A DNA stretch of 64,000 nt, from the NCBI GenBank assembly GCA_016223135.1, contig JACRPQ010000004.1, positions 310,001 through 374,000 of the forward strand, in the 5' to 3' direction. Of the stretch, positions 32,517 to 41,030 are shown piece by piece. Both the position numbers and the translations under genes were made by a program. The stretch is from Chloroflexota bacterium. Lineage in GTDB: Bacteria; Chloroflexota; Anaerolineae; Anaerolineales; Villigracilaceae. A model generated the notes under the pieces. It made no database searches and was not told the DNA's origin. It saw only the letters and a program-made list of their open reading frames with translations. How positions within the stretch are numbered: the first letter of the stretch is position 1; every line of letters begins with the position of its first letter.

Positions 32517-33946
32517 ACGAGAAACGCATGAAAGACGCGCTGGAAGCCATCGCCCGCCGCGGCGTGCCTGAGGATGTGAATTTGATGCCCAACATTGCGG
32601 CTGGACTTGAAAGGAGAACGCTTATGACAACCCTGCGCACAAGACCTGTGTTGATGCTTGTGTTGGTTCTTCTGACTCTCGCGCTGTTGAGCGGCGCAGC
32701 CTATGCCATCGGGCGGATGAGTGGTTATATCCCCGGTATCGGCATGGTGGATCAAAGCGTGCAATTGCGCGTTTTGGCTGAACCGGTAACGGTCACGCGC
32801 GAGGGGATTACATTGACCGTAGAACAGGCGGTGCTTAGCGCGGACAAAACGGTGTTGATCTATAAAGTGGAGGGGATTCCGGTGGATGCGTATGCAAGCG
32901 AAGGCGAGGGGGAGGGAGGCGAGCCGAATTCCGTCTCGGTCTCCTCGAGTACTGTTATCCAGGAAGGGACGCCGGATGTCGAATATTCGAGCAGCGTCTC
33001 AACGCAATGCGTTGCCGATGAACACCTGATTCTGCCTGATGGCTCAATTGTTCGTGTGAGTGGCGGTGGAATGTATGGCTGGCTTACCGGATTCGAAAGC
33101 CACTACGAATATGATCCTATTCCGTCAGAAGTGAATCAAGCCGTTTTTGTCGTCGCGTGTATTGACGGCACGACACCGGGCAAATTGCCTGAGAACTGGG
33201 AAATCCCTCTGCGCTTTGTACCTGCCCCGCCGGATATGACCATCTTCCCCGTCATTGAGGCGACCACAACCGGCGAATCGCAAAGCGCGCTGACCATCGA
33301 GAAGGTCATCGAAACCAATGACGGCTATATCCTGATGGGAAAATTTCGTTTGATTGGGTATCCGTCGAACGTGGATCCGAATGATGTTCAGACCAATTGG
33401 GTAAAGATCACTGATGGAGAAGGGAGGATTGTTGACGTCCTCCCGTTCACGGAGGGTGTGCAATCCGGAATCAAGACGCCGGGCGAGTTTACATGGGCGT
33501 ATGAGATTAAGGGAAAACAGCATACATGGCCCCTGACCATTACGATGGATGCTGTGTATGTAAATCTTCTAGACACTACAGCAGAGTTTGAGTTTGATGC
33601 GGGGAACAATCCTCAAGTGGGTCAAACCTGGACGCTCGATCCAAATGTGGAAATTGCCGGATATGAAATTCGGGAGGTTTCCATCAAGCGAACTGGCAGG
33701 GGGTACGAATTTCAATTCAAGGTTGATCCCAATATTTTGCTGTTCATGCCGGAGATCAAGGGATTTCCGTCCAGCAGCGGGACCGGCGGGAATGATGGGT
33801 TTGGGGCGGGCAGGATATATTATCAACTCGAATATAGGAATCCGCCTTCGGGTAAATTGACGGTCAGACTCAGTGATGTGTCAGTGGTGATTTACGGTCC
33901 CTGGGAAATACAATGGAGTCCCGAGGACACGCCTCTCAAGCCGTGA
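32513..33946 (+). CDS. Membrane-anchored putative anti-sigma factor / DUF4179-like protein
   Basis: 477 residues. A cytoplasmic N-terminus of about 45 residues (MNEKRMKDALEAIARRGVPE) could hold the sigma-binding part; a transmembrane helix follows (VLMLVLVLLTLALLSGAAYA), then a large extracytoplasmic beta-rich domain beginning after IGRMSGYIPGIGMVDQSV, as in DUF4179 anti-sigma-like proteins of Firmicutes and Chloroflexi. ATGA overlap with the sigma gene. No zinc motif is present. The regulatory role is inferred from gene order and topology. Confidence 0.7.
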   Translation: MNEKRMKDALEAIARRGVPEDVNLMPNIAAGLERRTLMTTLRTRPVLMLVLVLLTLALLSGAAYAIGRMSGYIPGIGMVDQSVQLRVLAEPVTVTREGITLTVEQAVLSADKTVLIYKVEGIPVDAYASEGEGEGGEPNSVSVSSSTVIQEGTPDVEYSSSVSTQCVADEHLILPDGSIVRVSGGGMYGWLTGFESHYEYDPIPSEVNQAVFVVACIDGTTPGKLPENWEIPLRFVPAPPDMTIFPVIEATTTGESQSALTIEKVIETNDGYILMGKFRLIGYPSNVDPNDVQTNWVKITDGEGRIVDVLPFTEGVQSGIKTPGEFTWAYEIKGKQHTWPLTITMDAVYVNLLDTTAEFEFDAGNNPQVGQTWTLDPNVEIAGYEIREVSIKRTGRGYEFQFKVDPNILLFMPEIKGFPSSSGTGGNDGFGAGRIYYQLEYRNPPSGKLTVRLSDVSVVIYGPWEIQWSPEDTPLKP

Positions 33947-34104
33947 AAGGGTTGCCCGGTAAAAAAGCGCTATTTGACCGGCGTTTGCCATTCGTCATAT
34001 TGATCAACCTGCACAACGTCCAGAAACGAGAAAAGGAAATCCTTGATTGCTTGAAAGAAACAAACCGTTTGTTATCTGAAGTTGTAAACGACAAAAAGTC
34101 GTGA
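33943..34104 (+). CDS. Small coupled ORF, possible coiled-coil protein
   Basis: 53 residues from a GTG that overlaps the preceding stop as GTGA. Basic N-terminus (KGLPGKKALFDRR), then a likely amphipathic helix (NVQKREKEILDCLKETNRLL). No family recognised. The overlap and the terminator just after it suggest a genuine third gene of the sigma operon, but it could be chance. Confidence 0.4.
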   Translation: MKGLPGKKALFDRRLPFVILINLHNVQKREKEILDCLKETNRLLSEVVNDKKS

Positions 34105-34110
34105 AGTAAA

Positions 34111-34142
34111 ACAGGCGGAGAGCCTTCCAGCCCTCCGCCTGT
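34111..34142. terminator. Bidirectional terminator between the sigma operon and thrS
   Basis: ACAGGCGGAG-AGCCTTCCAGCC-CTCCGCCTGT. On the minus strand it is followed by TTTTACTT, a good end for thrS; on the plus strand by TCTCTACTCTCT. Confidence 0.8.
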
Positions 34143-34170
34143 TCTCTACTCTCTGCTCTCTGCTTTTTCC

Positions 34171-35982
34171 CTACAACTCCTTCGCCCGCCTCGCAATCTT
34201 ATCCTTTGCCCGCGCCACAAACTCCGCCAGCGGAATGTTATTCTGCTGACTGCCGTCGCGCACGCGCAGCGAGATTTGCCCCGCTTCCATCTCGTTTTTG
34301 CCGACCACGATCATGTAGGGCACTTTCATCATCTGCGCGTCGCGGATTTTGGCGTTCATGCGCTGGGATGAGAGGTCCGCGCTGGCGCGGATGCCTTGCT
34401 CGCGCAGCTGCTTTGCGATGTTTTCGGCGTACTCGTTCTGCCCGTCTGTGATGGGGATGACGCGCACCTGTTCCGGCGAGAGCCAGACCGGGAACGCGCC
34501 CGCATAATGCTCGATCAGAAAGCCGATCATACGTTCATGCGTGGAGAGCGGCGCGCGGTGGATGCACAGCGGCACCTCCTCCTGTCCATCCTTGTTGATG
34601 TACTTCAGGTCGAAACGGGCTGGGACGGCAAAGTCCACCTGATTCGTCGCCAGCGAGAACTCGCGTCCGATGGCGGACCAGATTTGCACGTCAATTTTGG
34701 GACCGTAGAAAGCGGCTTCGTCCTCCGCTTCCACAAACGGGACGCCGCCGTTCGTCATGGCGCGGCGCACCATCTCTTCCGTCTTCAGCCACAGACGTTC
34801 ATTGTCCACATACTTCTTGCCCAGTCCCGCCTTCGAATGCAGCGACAGGCGCATGACGAACTTCTCGATTCCGAACAGGTCAAAGTATTTGCGATACAAA
34901 TCCACCACGCCCAGGAACTCCTGCTCGAACAACTCCTCCGAGACGTAGATGTGCGAGTCGTTCATCTGCATCGAGCGCACGCGCATCAAGCCGAAGAGTT
35001 CGCCCGACTTCTCGTAGCGGTAGCACGTCCCGTATTCGGCGAGGCGCAGGGGCAGGTCGCGGTAGGAGCGCTGCTTCGAGCCGAAAATCTTGTGGTGGAA
35101 CGGACAGTTCATCGGCTTGACGTAATACTTCACGCCCTCCAGTTCCATCGGCGGATACATGCTCTCGGCATAGTAGGGGAGATGTCCCGAACGCAGGAAG
35201 AGGTCCTCCTTCGTCAGATGCGGCGTGCGGACGCGCACATAGCCCGCCTTTTCTTCCATCTCTTTGGCAAGCTTTTCCAACTCTTCGATCATCACGCCGC
35301 CGTTGGGCAGCCAGAGCGGCAGCCCAGGACCGACCTCCTCATCGAAGATGAAGATTTCCAGTTCCCTGCCCAGTTTGCGGTGATCGCGCTTCTTCGCTTC
35401 CTCCAACTGGTGGAGATACTCCTCCAGTTGTTTTTTGTTCTCCCATGCCGTGCCGTAGATGCGCTGCAACTGCTTGTTGTTCTCGTCGCCGCGCCAGTAC
35501 GCGCCCGCAACGGACATCAATTTGAACGCATCGGGCTTGATCTCGCGCGTATTCTCCACATGCGGACCGCGGCACAGGTCAATGAACGTGTCGTGCTGGT
35601 AGATGGAGATTTCCGGCTTTTCCTTGAGCGGGTTGCCATACTCATCGAACCCGCCCTGTTCGAGACCGTCAATCAATTCCAACTTATAGGGCTGGTCTTT
35701 GAAAATCTGACGCGCCTCATCCGCCGACACAACCTTCTTTATGAAGTCGTGTTTGCCTTGCACAATCTGACGCATCCGCTTTTCGATGGCTTCCAAGTCT
35801 TCGGGAGTCAGGTTGCGCGGCAGGTCGAAGTCGTAGTAGAAGCCGTTTTCCACCGGCGGACCGATGGTGTACTTCGCCTCGGGGAACATTTCCAACACCG
35901 CCTGCGCCATGACGTGCGCCGCCGAGTGACGGATTCGATAAAGATGAGACTCTTCGTATTTTTCCTGAACTTGTTGTGCCAT
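34171..35982 (-). CDS. thrS: Threonyl-tRNA synthetase lacking the N-terminal TGS domain
   Basis: 603 residues. The protein begins almost directly with the editing domain: HSAAHVMAQAV (HxxxH) and LCRGPHV (Cys-x3-His) are its catalytic four. The class II core has KPMNCPFHH (zinc Cys), RYEKSGELFGLMRVRSMQMN (motif 2), NDSHIYV (zinc His) and CIHRAPLSTHERMIG (motif 3 and zinc His). The C-terminal anticodon-binding domain ends the protein. Most ThrRS carry about 60 extra TGS residues first. ATG 35982 has AAGGA upstream; further upstream codons translate a repeat and the T-box terminator. Expression is controlled by the T-box leader. Confidence 0.95.
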   Translation of the reverse strand: MAQQVQEKYEESHLYRIRHSAAHVMAQAVLEMFPEAKYTIGPPVENGFYYDFDLPRNLTPEDLEAIEKRMRQIVQGKHDFIKKVVSADEARQIFKDQPYKLELIDGLEQGGFDEYGNPLKEKPEISIYQHDTFIDLCRGPHVENTREIKPDAFKLMSVAGAYWRGDENNKQLQRIYGTAWENKKQLEEYLHQLEEAKKRDHRKLGRELEIFIFDEEVGPGLPLWLPNGGVMIEELEKLAKEMEEKAGYVRVRTPHLTKEDLFLRSGHLPYYAESMYPPMELEGVKYYVKPMNCPFHHKIFGSKQRSYRDLPLRLAEYGTCYRYEKSGELFGLMRVRSMQMNDSHIYVSEELFEQEFLGVVDLYRKYFDLFGIEKFVMRLSLHSKAGLGKKYVDNERLWLKTEEMVRRAMTNGGVPFVEAEDEAAFYGPKIDVQIWSAIGREFSLATNQVDFAVPARFDLKYINKDGQEEVPLCIHRAPLSTHERMIGFLIEHYAGAFPVWLSPEQVRVIPITDGQNEYAENIAKQLREQGIRASADLSSQRMNAKIRDAQMMKVPYMIVVGKNEMEAGQISLRVRDGSQQNNIPLAEFVARAKDKIARRAKEL

Positions 35983-35998
35983 TCTCGTTTCCTTTCGA

Positions 35999-36070
35999 CC
36001 CCCACCCTGCCTCCCCCAAATCTGAGGGATTTGGGGGAGGTGTCCTGCTTTGGCAGGACGGAGGGGGGGT
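35999..36070. repeat. CTCCCCCAAAT palindromic repeat in the thrS 5' UTR
   Basis: GCCTCCCCCAAATCTGAGGG then ATTTGGGGGAGGTGTCCTGC and TTTGGCAGGACGGAGGGGG. It lies between the T-box terminator and the SD of thrS. Related to 21411-21481. Confidence 0.8.
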
Positions 36071-36076
36071 AATAAA

Positions 36077-36357
36077 AATTCTCGCCCACACACGGGGCGA
36101 GAATTCAATTCACGCGGTTCCACCCGATTTGTGGGGCAGGATGAATCCCGCCGCACATCTCTTCAGCCTCTAACGGAGCCACCCGTTTCACTTACTGACT
36201 GACCACTGTTCACCGAACATTGATCACTCTTCTGCTCAACGCTCGCGGGTGGTTTTCAGTGACTGTATCTGCAAGAGGCTCTCAATCTGCGGCTTCTTGT
36301 CCCTGTCAGACCGTCGTCACCTACTCGTCCCGGTCATTGCGTTTTGGATTTTCGATT
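36077..36357 (-). promoter_or_regulatory. T-box leader of thrS
   Basis: The T-box sequence GGGTGGAACCGCG (minus strand, 36125-36113) pairs in the antiterminator. It is followed by a terminator hairpin at 36105-36077 (AATTCTCGCCC / GGGCGAGAATT then TTTTATT). Upstream, GACGAGTAGGTGAC and GTCACTGAAAACC frame a specifier loop with a Thr ACC codon at 36253-36251. Uncharged tRNA-Thr is expected to stabilise the antiterminator and let thrS be made. An ACTGAT-type repeat (36189-36229) is inserted between stem I and the antiterminator. Confidence 0.85.
36189..36229. repeat. ACTGAT-type repeat inside the thrS T-box leader
   Basis: CACTTACTGACTGACCACTG then TTCACCGAACATTGATCACT. A weaker relative of the arrays at 13119, 28891 and 48444, placed in the linker of the leader RNA where length changes are tolerated. 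Confidence 0.55.
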
Positions 36358-36363
36358 GGCGGC

Positions 36364-36392
36364 ATTATACCCACATCCCCTCAAAAACACAA
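36364..36392 (-). promoter_or_regulatory. thrS promoter
   Basis: Minus strand -35 TTGTGT (36392-36387), 17-base spacer, -10 TATAAT (36369-36364). Transcription would start near 36357 and cover the T-box. Confidence 0.75.
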
Positions 36393-36411
36393 CCTTCACC
36401 TTTTCGTTTTC

Positions 36412-36990
36412 CTATTCCGGCTCTCCAAACACAATCTTATCGCCTTCCATCGAAGTGATACATGCCAGCGCATGGATCGGCACCCCCAGCGGCTTGAGCG
36501 CCTCGCGCCCGCCCTCGAACACCTTCTCGATCAACGCCCCGATGCCGACAATTTTCGACCCTGAAGCCTCCGCCAGGCGCGCCAGTCCAAGAATCGTCTG
36601 ACCGCTGGCGAGGAAGTCGTCAATAATCAACACCTTCTCGCCGTTTGCTAAATACTCCGGTGAGACGATCAACTCCACCATGCGTCCCTTCGTGTGCGAG
36701 GGGGCAAGGGTCAGATACACTTGATCGGGCATCGTAATTGGCTTGTGCTTGCGGGCATACACCACCGGCAGACCGAGATGAATCGCCGTTGTCAGCGCAG
36801 GGGCAATGCCGGAGATTTCAGCAGTCAGCACCTTCGTCGCGCCGACCGAAGCGAACAGACGCGCAAACTCGCGCCCGCAGGCATCCATCAACAGCGGATC
36901 CACCTGATGATTGACGAAACTATCCACCTTCAAAATCCCCCCGCCCAGCGACTTCCCTTCACGCAGAATCCGTTCCTCCAACTCTTTCAT
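36412..36990 (-). CDS. xpt: Xanthine phosphoribosyltransferase
   Basis: 192 residues. Family features: ILKVDSFVNHQVDPLLM near the N-terminus, GIAPALTTAI, PVVYARKHKP and the PRPP-binding loop VLIIDDFLASGQT. Xpt converts xanthine and PRPP to XMP in purine salvage. GGAGG 5 bases upstream fixes the start at 36990 rather than the ATG at 37002. Upstream of thrS on the same strand; the thrS promoter overlaps the intergenic space after its stop. Confidence 0.9.
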   Translation of the reverse strand: MKELEERILREGKSLGGGILKVDSFVNHQVDPLLMDACGREFARLFASVGATKVLTAEISGIAPALTTAIHLGLPVVYARKHKPITMPDQVYLTLAPSHTKGRMVELIVSPEYLANGEKVLIIDDFLASGQTILGLARLAEASGSKIVGIGALIEKVFEGGREALKPLGVPIHALACITSMEGDKIVFGEPE

Positions 36991-37093
36991 AGCCGCCTCC
37001 ATGACCAGACAATTTTATTGACATTTTACAACGCGCGCCGCTGGATTGCAAACTCACATTTGCCTTATCTTCCCTGTGTTAGAATCTTCTCCT

Positions 37094-37738
37094 GTGACTC
37101 TCATTCTCGCCTCCAACTCGCCGCGCCGGCGTCAACTGCTCTCCCTTGCCGGCTGGGAGTTCACTGTTTCCATTGCCGATGTGGACGAGACACCCCTCGA
37201 GAACGAAACGCCCGCCGATTACGTTTTAAGGCTGGCAGAGACCAAAGCGCGCGTCATCGCCGAACGTACCGAAGGCGAACATCTCATCCTCGCGGCAGAT
37301 ACCACCGTCGTGGACGGACTCGACATCCTCGGTAAACCCGCCGATGAAGCCGAAGCCGTCGCCATGCTCACGCGTCTGCGCGGACGCACCCATCAAGTTT
37401 TCACTGCCATTGCTCTGCTTCGAAAGAGCGACAGCCGCCTCCTCACCGACCTCTGTATCACCGACGTGCCCATGCGCGATTACACCGACGAAGAAATCCG
37501 CGCTTACGCCGCCAGCGGCGACCCGCTCGATAAAGCCGGCGCCTACGCCATCCAGCACGCCGGCTTTCGCCCCGTCGCCCGCATGGACGGCTGTTATGCC
37601 GGCGTCATGGGATTGCCCCTTTGCCACGTCGTCCGGCTGATGCGCCGCATGAACATCCCCCCTGCAGCGGATGTTCCATCGAACTGTCAGAAATTCCTGG
37701 AGTACACCTGCCCAGTATTCAAGTCCATCCTTTCATAA
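37094..37738 (+). CDS. maf: Maf family nucleoside triphosphate pyrophosphatase
   Basis: 214 residues from GTG 37094. LILASNSPRRRQLLSLAG is the Maf signature, followed by ADVDETP, LAADTTVV and KAGAYAIQ. Maf proteins hydrolyse dTTP/UTP or modified nucleotides and can influence septation. The start is an upstream-most GTG in the conserved domain; a TTG at 37046 would add 16 residues without support. The C-terminal 20 residues (NCQKFLEYTCPVFKSILS) extend beyond the usual end. Confidence 0.9.
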   Translation: MTLILASNSPRRRQLLSLAGWEFTVSIADVDETPLENETPADYVLRLAETKARVIAERTEGEHLILAADTTVVDGLDILGKPADEAEAVAMLTRLRGRTHQVFTAIALLRKSDSRLLTDLCITDVPMRDYTDEEIRAYAASGDPLDKAGAYAIQHAGFRPVARMDGCYAGVMGLPLCHVVRLMRRMNIPPAADVPSNCQKFLEYTCPVFKSILS

Positions 37739-37796
37739 ACATGTTTGGCGTTCTCTTACGCCGCAATGATAGAACCGAACAACCGAAAGGCAAAAA

Positions 37797-40046
37797 ATGA
37801 AGTTTTTCCGCTGGATACACCTTATCGTCATCATGACCTTCCTGAGCGCATGCGGCTCAGGCGGAAGCGGATTGATTCCTGTCGGCGCCACCGATACCCC
37901 TCTCCCGCCTCCTGCCGTGACCATCGCCTCTGCCCCCGACCCCAGCCTGACCCTCACCGCTTACCTTGACGCCTACAAAGCGGACGACTACAACACCATG
38001 TACTCGCTCGTCAGCAAGGTGACACAGGATACCCTCCCGCTCGAAGAATTTGCCAAACGCAACCGCGATGCGCTCAACGAAATGAGCGCCACCTCCTTCG
38101 ACTACGAAGTGCTTTCCTCACTGGTGAACCCGTACTCCGCAGAAGTCGCCTACAAAGTGACCTACCACACTGCCCTGGTCGGTGAGATTCAGCGTGACAT
38201 CGTCGCGCGGCTCACGCTCGAAAACGGCGCATGGAAACTGCAATGGGACGACTCGCTCATCCTGCCCGAACTGGCGGGCGGCAACGTCCTGCGCATGGAC
38301 TACAGCGTCCCCTCGCGCGGCAACATCTACGACCGCGACGGCGATGTCATCGTTGCCCAAAGCGACGCCTACGCCTTCAGCATCGTTCCCGGCAACGTCA
38401 CCGACGAAAGCCTCCCCACCCTGCTCGCTGAAGTCTGGCGGTTGTGCGGCAACAGCATGGAAGCGCTGGCGCAGCAGATTGCCAACACCCCCGCTTTCTT
38501 CGCCATCCCCTTGTGCGAAGCCTCGGCGCAGGAATCTGAACGCATCCGCAGCATTGCTCCGGCTGGCTTGCAGTGGGTGCAGTACAACGCGCGCTTCTAC
38601 TTCGACCAGGGAGCCAGTTCGAACATCGTCGGATATACCCAATTTATTTCTCCCGACGAACTGGAAAAATATCGCCGCCTTGGCTACCGCGGCGACGAGC
38701 GCGTGGGTGCAGCCGGCATCGAGCAATGGGCGGAAGATTACCTCGCCGGTCAGCATGGCGGCACGTTATATATCGTGAACCCCTCCACAGGTCAGATTGT
38801 GACGCGGGTGGGCGAGAGCGCCCCCAAACCGGCCGACTCGGTTTATCTCACCATTGACGACAACCTCCAGTATTACGCCCAGCAAGCCATCAAAGGCTTT
38901 ACCGGCGCCGCTGTGGTGATGGAAGTCAAAACCGGGCGTATTTTGGCGATGGCGTCTTCGCCCGGCTTCGATTCAAACGTTTTTGAACCGAACAACCCCA
39001 ACAGTCAGGCGCAAATTGCCGAATTGTTCCAGCGCCTCGACCGTCCGCTCCTCAACCGCGCCGCCCAAGGACAGTACCCGCTCGGCTCGGTGTTCAAAAT
39101 CATTACCATGGCGGCAGGCATGGAAAGCGGACTCTTCATTCCCGAAAGCACCTACGATTGCCAATACACTTGGACGCGCCTGCCCGACCAGATTCGCTAC
39201 GACTGGACCTACCAGCACTGCCAGGACCGCCTCGCTGCCGGGCAGGAATGTAATACCAGCGACAGCATGCCGTCCGGTCAACTCACCCTCGCTGAAGGGT
39301 TGATGCGCTCCTGCAACCCGTTCTTCTGGGAAATCGGTTATACCCTCTACCAAAACAACCGCCCCAACGACATCGCCAACATGGCGCGCGCCTTCGGTCT
39401 CGGTCAGCCGACCGGCATCCAGCAAATCCCCGAAGCGGCTGGGCAGATCAATGACCCGCCCACCGCCATTGACGTGGTCAACCAAGCGATTGGGCAGGGC
39501 GACGTGCTGGTCACGCCGCTGCAGGTGGTGGACTTCATCGCCGCCATCGCCAACGGCGGCACGCTCTACCGTCCGCAATTGGTGGAGCGCATCGAGCCGG
39601 TGGACAGCAGCGCCGCCGTGCAGGTCTTCAAGCCGGAAGCGCGCGGCACACTGCCGCTCCAGCCCTTCCGTTTGGAGTTCATCAAGAACGCCATGATCGA
39701 AGTGGTCAAAAATCCGCACGGCACGGCAAACTTCCGCTTGCGAGGGTTGTCGATTCCAGTGGCGGGCAAAACCGGCACCGCCGAATCGGGAAGCGGCGAC
39801 CCCCATGCCTGGTTTGCCGGCTTCACCATGGCGGAAGAAAACACCGGCTTGCCCGATATCGCCATCGTCGTCATCCTCGAAAACGCCGGCGAAGGTTCCG
39901 ACTATGCCGCGCCGGTCTTCAAGCGCATTGTCGAGACCTACTATTATGGCACGCCGCGCACCTTCTATTGGTTCGAGTCCAACTTTGGCGTAACCAAAAC
40001 TCCCACGCCCTTGGGCGGCATCCCCACCGAAACACCAAAACCGTAA
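37797..40046 (+). CDS. Class B penicillin-binding protein, lipoprotein with MecA_N-like domain
   Basis: 749 residues. Lipobox LSAC with Cys19 replaces the usual single membrane helix. An NTF2-like MecA_N domain (about 50-150: LTAYLDAYKADDYNTMYSLV) precedes the PBP dimerisation domain (PSRGNIYDRDG). The transpeptidase has Ser431 in PLGSVFKI (SxxK), Ser505 in RSCNPF (SxN) and Lys658 in GKTGTAES (KTG). It cross-links peptidoglycan outside the membrane. The MecA_N plus class B layout resembles PBP2a/PBP3-type enzymes with low beta-lactam affinity, but resistance cannot be inferred. A Thr/Pro tail ends the protein. Confidence 0.9.
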   Translation: MKFFRWIHLIVIMTFLSACGSGGSGLIPVGATDTPLPPPAVTIASAPDPSLTLTAYLDAYKADDYNTMYSLVSKVTQDTLPLEEFAKRNRDALNEMSATSFDYEVLSSLVNPYSAEVAYKVTYHTALVGEIQRDIVARLTLENGAWKLQWDDSLILPELAGGNVLRMDYSVPSRGNIYDRDGDVIVAQSDAYAFSIVPGNVTDESLPTLLAEVWRLCGNSMEALAQQIANTPAFFAIPLCEASAQESERIRSIAPAGLQWVQYNARFYFDQGASSNIVGYTQFISPDELEKYRRLGYRGDERVGAAGIEQWAEDYLAGQHGGTLYIVNPSTGQIVTRVGESAPKPADSVYLTIDDNLQYYAQQAIKGFTGAAVVMEVKTGRILAMASSPGFDSNVFEPNNPNSQAQIAELFQRLDRPLLNRAAQGQYPLGSVFKIITMAAGMESGLFIPESTYDCQYTWTRLPDQIRYDWTYQHCQDRLAAGQECNTSDSMPSGQLTLAEGLMRSCNPFFWEIGYTLYQNNRPNDIANMARAFGLGQPTGIQQIPEAAGQINDPPTAIDVVNQAIGQGDVLVTPLQVVDFIAAIANGGTLYRPQLVERIEPVDSSAAVQVFKPEARGTLPLQPFRLEFIKNAMIEVVKNPHGTANFRLRGLSIPVAGKTGTAESGSGDPHAWFAGFTMAEENTGLPDIAIVVILENAGEGSDYAAPVFKRIVETYYYGTPRTFYWFESNFGVTKTPTPLGGIPTETPKP

Positions 40047-40060
40047 AACCAGCGGACTTC

Positions 40061-40097
40061 GCAGACTTCGGAAGTCTCAAAGATTTCCGAAGTCTGC
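40061..40097. repeat. GACTTCGGAAGTC palindrome just before rsgA
   Basis: GCAGACTTCGGAAGTC-TCAAA-GATTTCCGAAGTCTGC. The hairpin ends 9 bases before the rsgA ATG. Same core as 31876-31902. Confidence 0.85.
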
Positions 40098-40106
40098 AGT
40101 CTGTGA

Positions 40107-41030
40107 ATGGAGAGTGATTTGCCGAACGCATCCACACTGCACGGTCTTATCCTCAAAGCCCAGTCCGGTTTCTTTACTGTGGAAACCGGGCAGGGCTTAT
40201 TTGTCTGCCGTCTGCGCGGCAAACTCAAACAGGGACGCCCCACCGGCGACATCGCCGCCGTCGGCGACCGCGTGCAAATCACCGTCCTGCCTGATGGCAG
40301 CGGCGTGATCGAAAAGGTCGAGGAGCGGCAGCGGGCAATCGTCCGGCTCGACCCGCGCCCGCAGGGCGAATATCAGCAGGTGTTGCTTGCCAACCCCGAT
40401 CAGGCGGTCTTCGTCTTTGCGTGCGCACATCCCGCCCCGCGCCTGCGCATGCTCGACCGCTTCCTCGTCATCGCAGAAAAGCAGCGCGTGCCGGCGCTCA
40501 TCGTCGCCAACAAAACCGACCTGGTCAAAGACCCGCAGGAAATTTTTGGCTTGTATGAAGCCATCGGCTACCGCGTCCTCTACACCTCCACCCAAACCGG
40601 CAGCGGAATCGACGAACTGCACGAAGCGCTGAAAGGCAAAATCTCCGCTCTTGCCGGACCCAGCGGCGCGGGCAAATCCTCTCTGCTCAACGCCATTCAA
40701 CCGGGGCTGGGGCTGGCGGTCAGGGAAATCAGCGCGGCGATGGACAAGGGCAAACACACCACCGTTGCGCGCCAACTGTTCCCGCTCGAAGGCGGCGGCT
40801 ACGTCGCCGATACGCCCGGCTGGAAATCGCTGGCGTTGTGGGATACCCAGCCCGAAGAACTGGACGCCTATTTCCCCGAACTTCGTCATCTGGTGGCGCA
40901 CTGTCAATTCAGCGACTGCACCCACATCCACGAGCCGGGTTGCGCCGTGCGCCGTGCGCTTGAAGAAGGTACAATTCACCCTCAGCGATACGATTCCTAC
41001 TTGCGATTGCGCGCAGGCGAAGAAGAATGA
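40107..41030 (+). CDS. rsgA: Ribosome small subunit-dependent GTPase A
   Basis: 307 residues. OB-fold N-terminus, circularly permuted GTPase motifs in the order NKTDL, TSTQTG, GPSGAGKSSLLNAI (P-loop) and DTPGWKSL, and a C-terminal zinc knuckle (HCQFSDCTHIHEPGC). RsgA acts in late 30S maturation. The ATG at 40107 abuts the repeat and has no clear SD; a TTG at 40119 has GGAG 6 bases upstream and could be the true start. It overlaps holB by ATGA. Confidence 0.95.
   Translation: MESDLPNASTLHGLILKAQSGFFTVETGQGLFVCRLRGKLKQGRPTGDIAAVGDRVQITVLPDGSGVIEKVEERQRAIVRLDPRPQGEYQQVLLANPDQAVFVFACAHPAPRLRMLDRFLVIAEKQRVPALIVANKTDLVKDPQEIFGLYEAIGYRVLYTSTQTGSGIDELHEALKGKISALAGPSGAGKSSLLNAIQPGLGLAVREISAAMDKGKHTTVARQLFPLEGGGYVADTPGWKSLALWDTQPEELDAYFPELRHLVAHCQFSDCTHIHEPGCAVRRALEEGTIHPQRYDSYLRLRAGEEE

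Noticed and set aside
34396-36072. Very long open frame antisense to thrS (558 codons)
   Set aside because: It runs entirely opposite the conserved ThrRS gene, shows no recognisable domain, and reflects GC-rich third-codon bias. Similar antisense frames over valS (45873-47399), the methylase-like gene (55272-56975) and the capsule transferase (972-1853) were rejected for the same reason.
35983-36156. N-terminal extension of thrS to 36156
   Set aside because: It translates the T-box core, terminator and a palindromic repeat; it does not encode the missing TGS domain.
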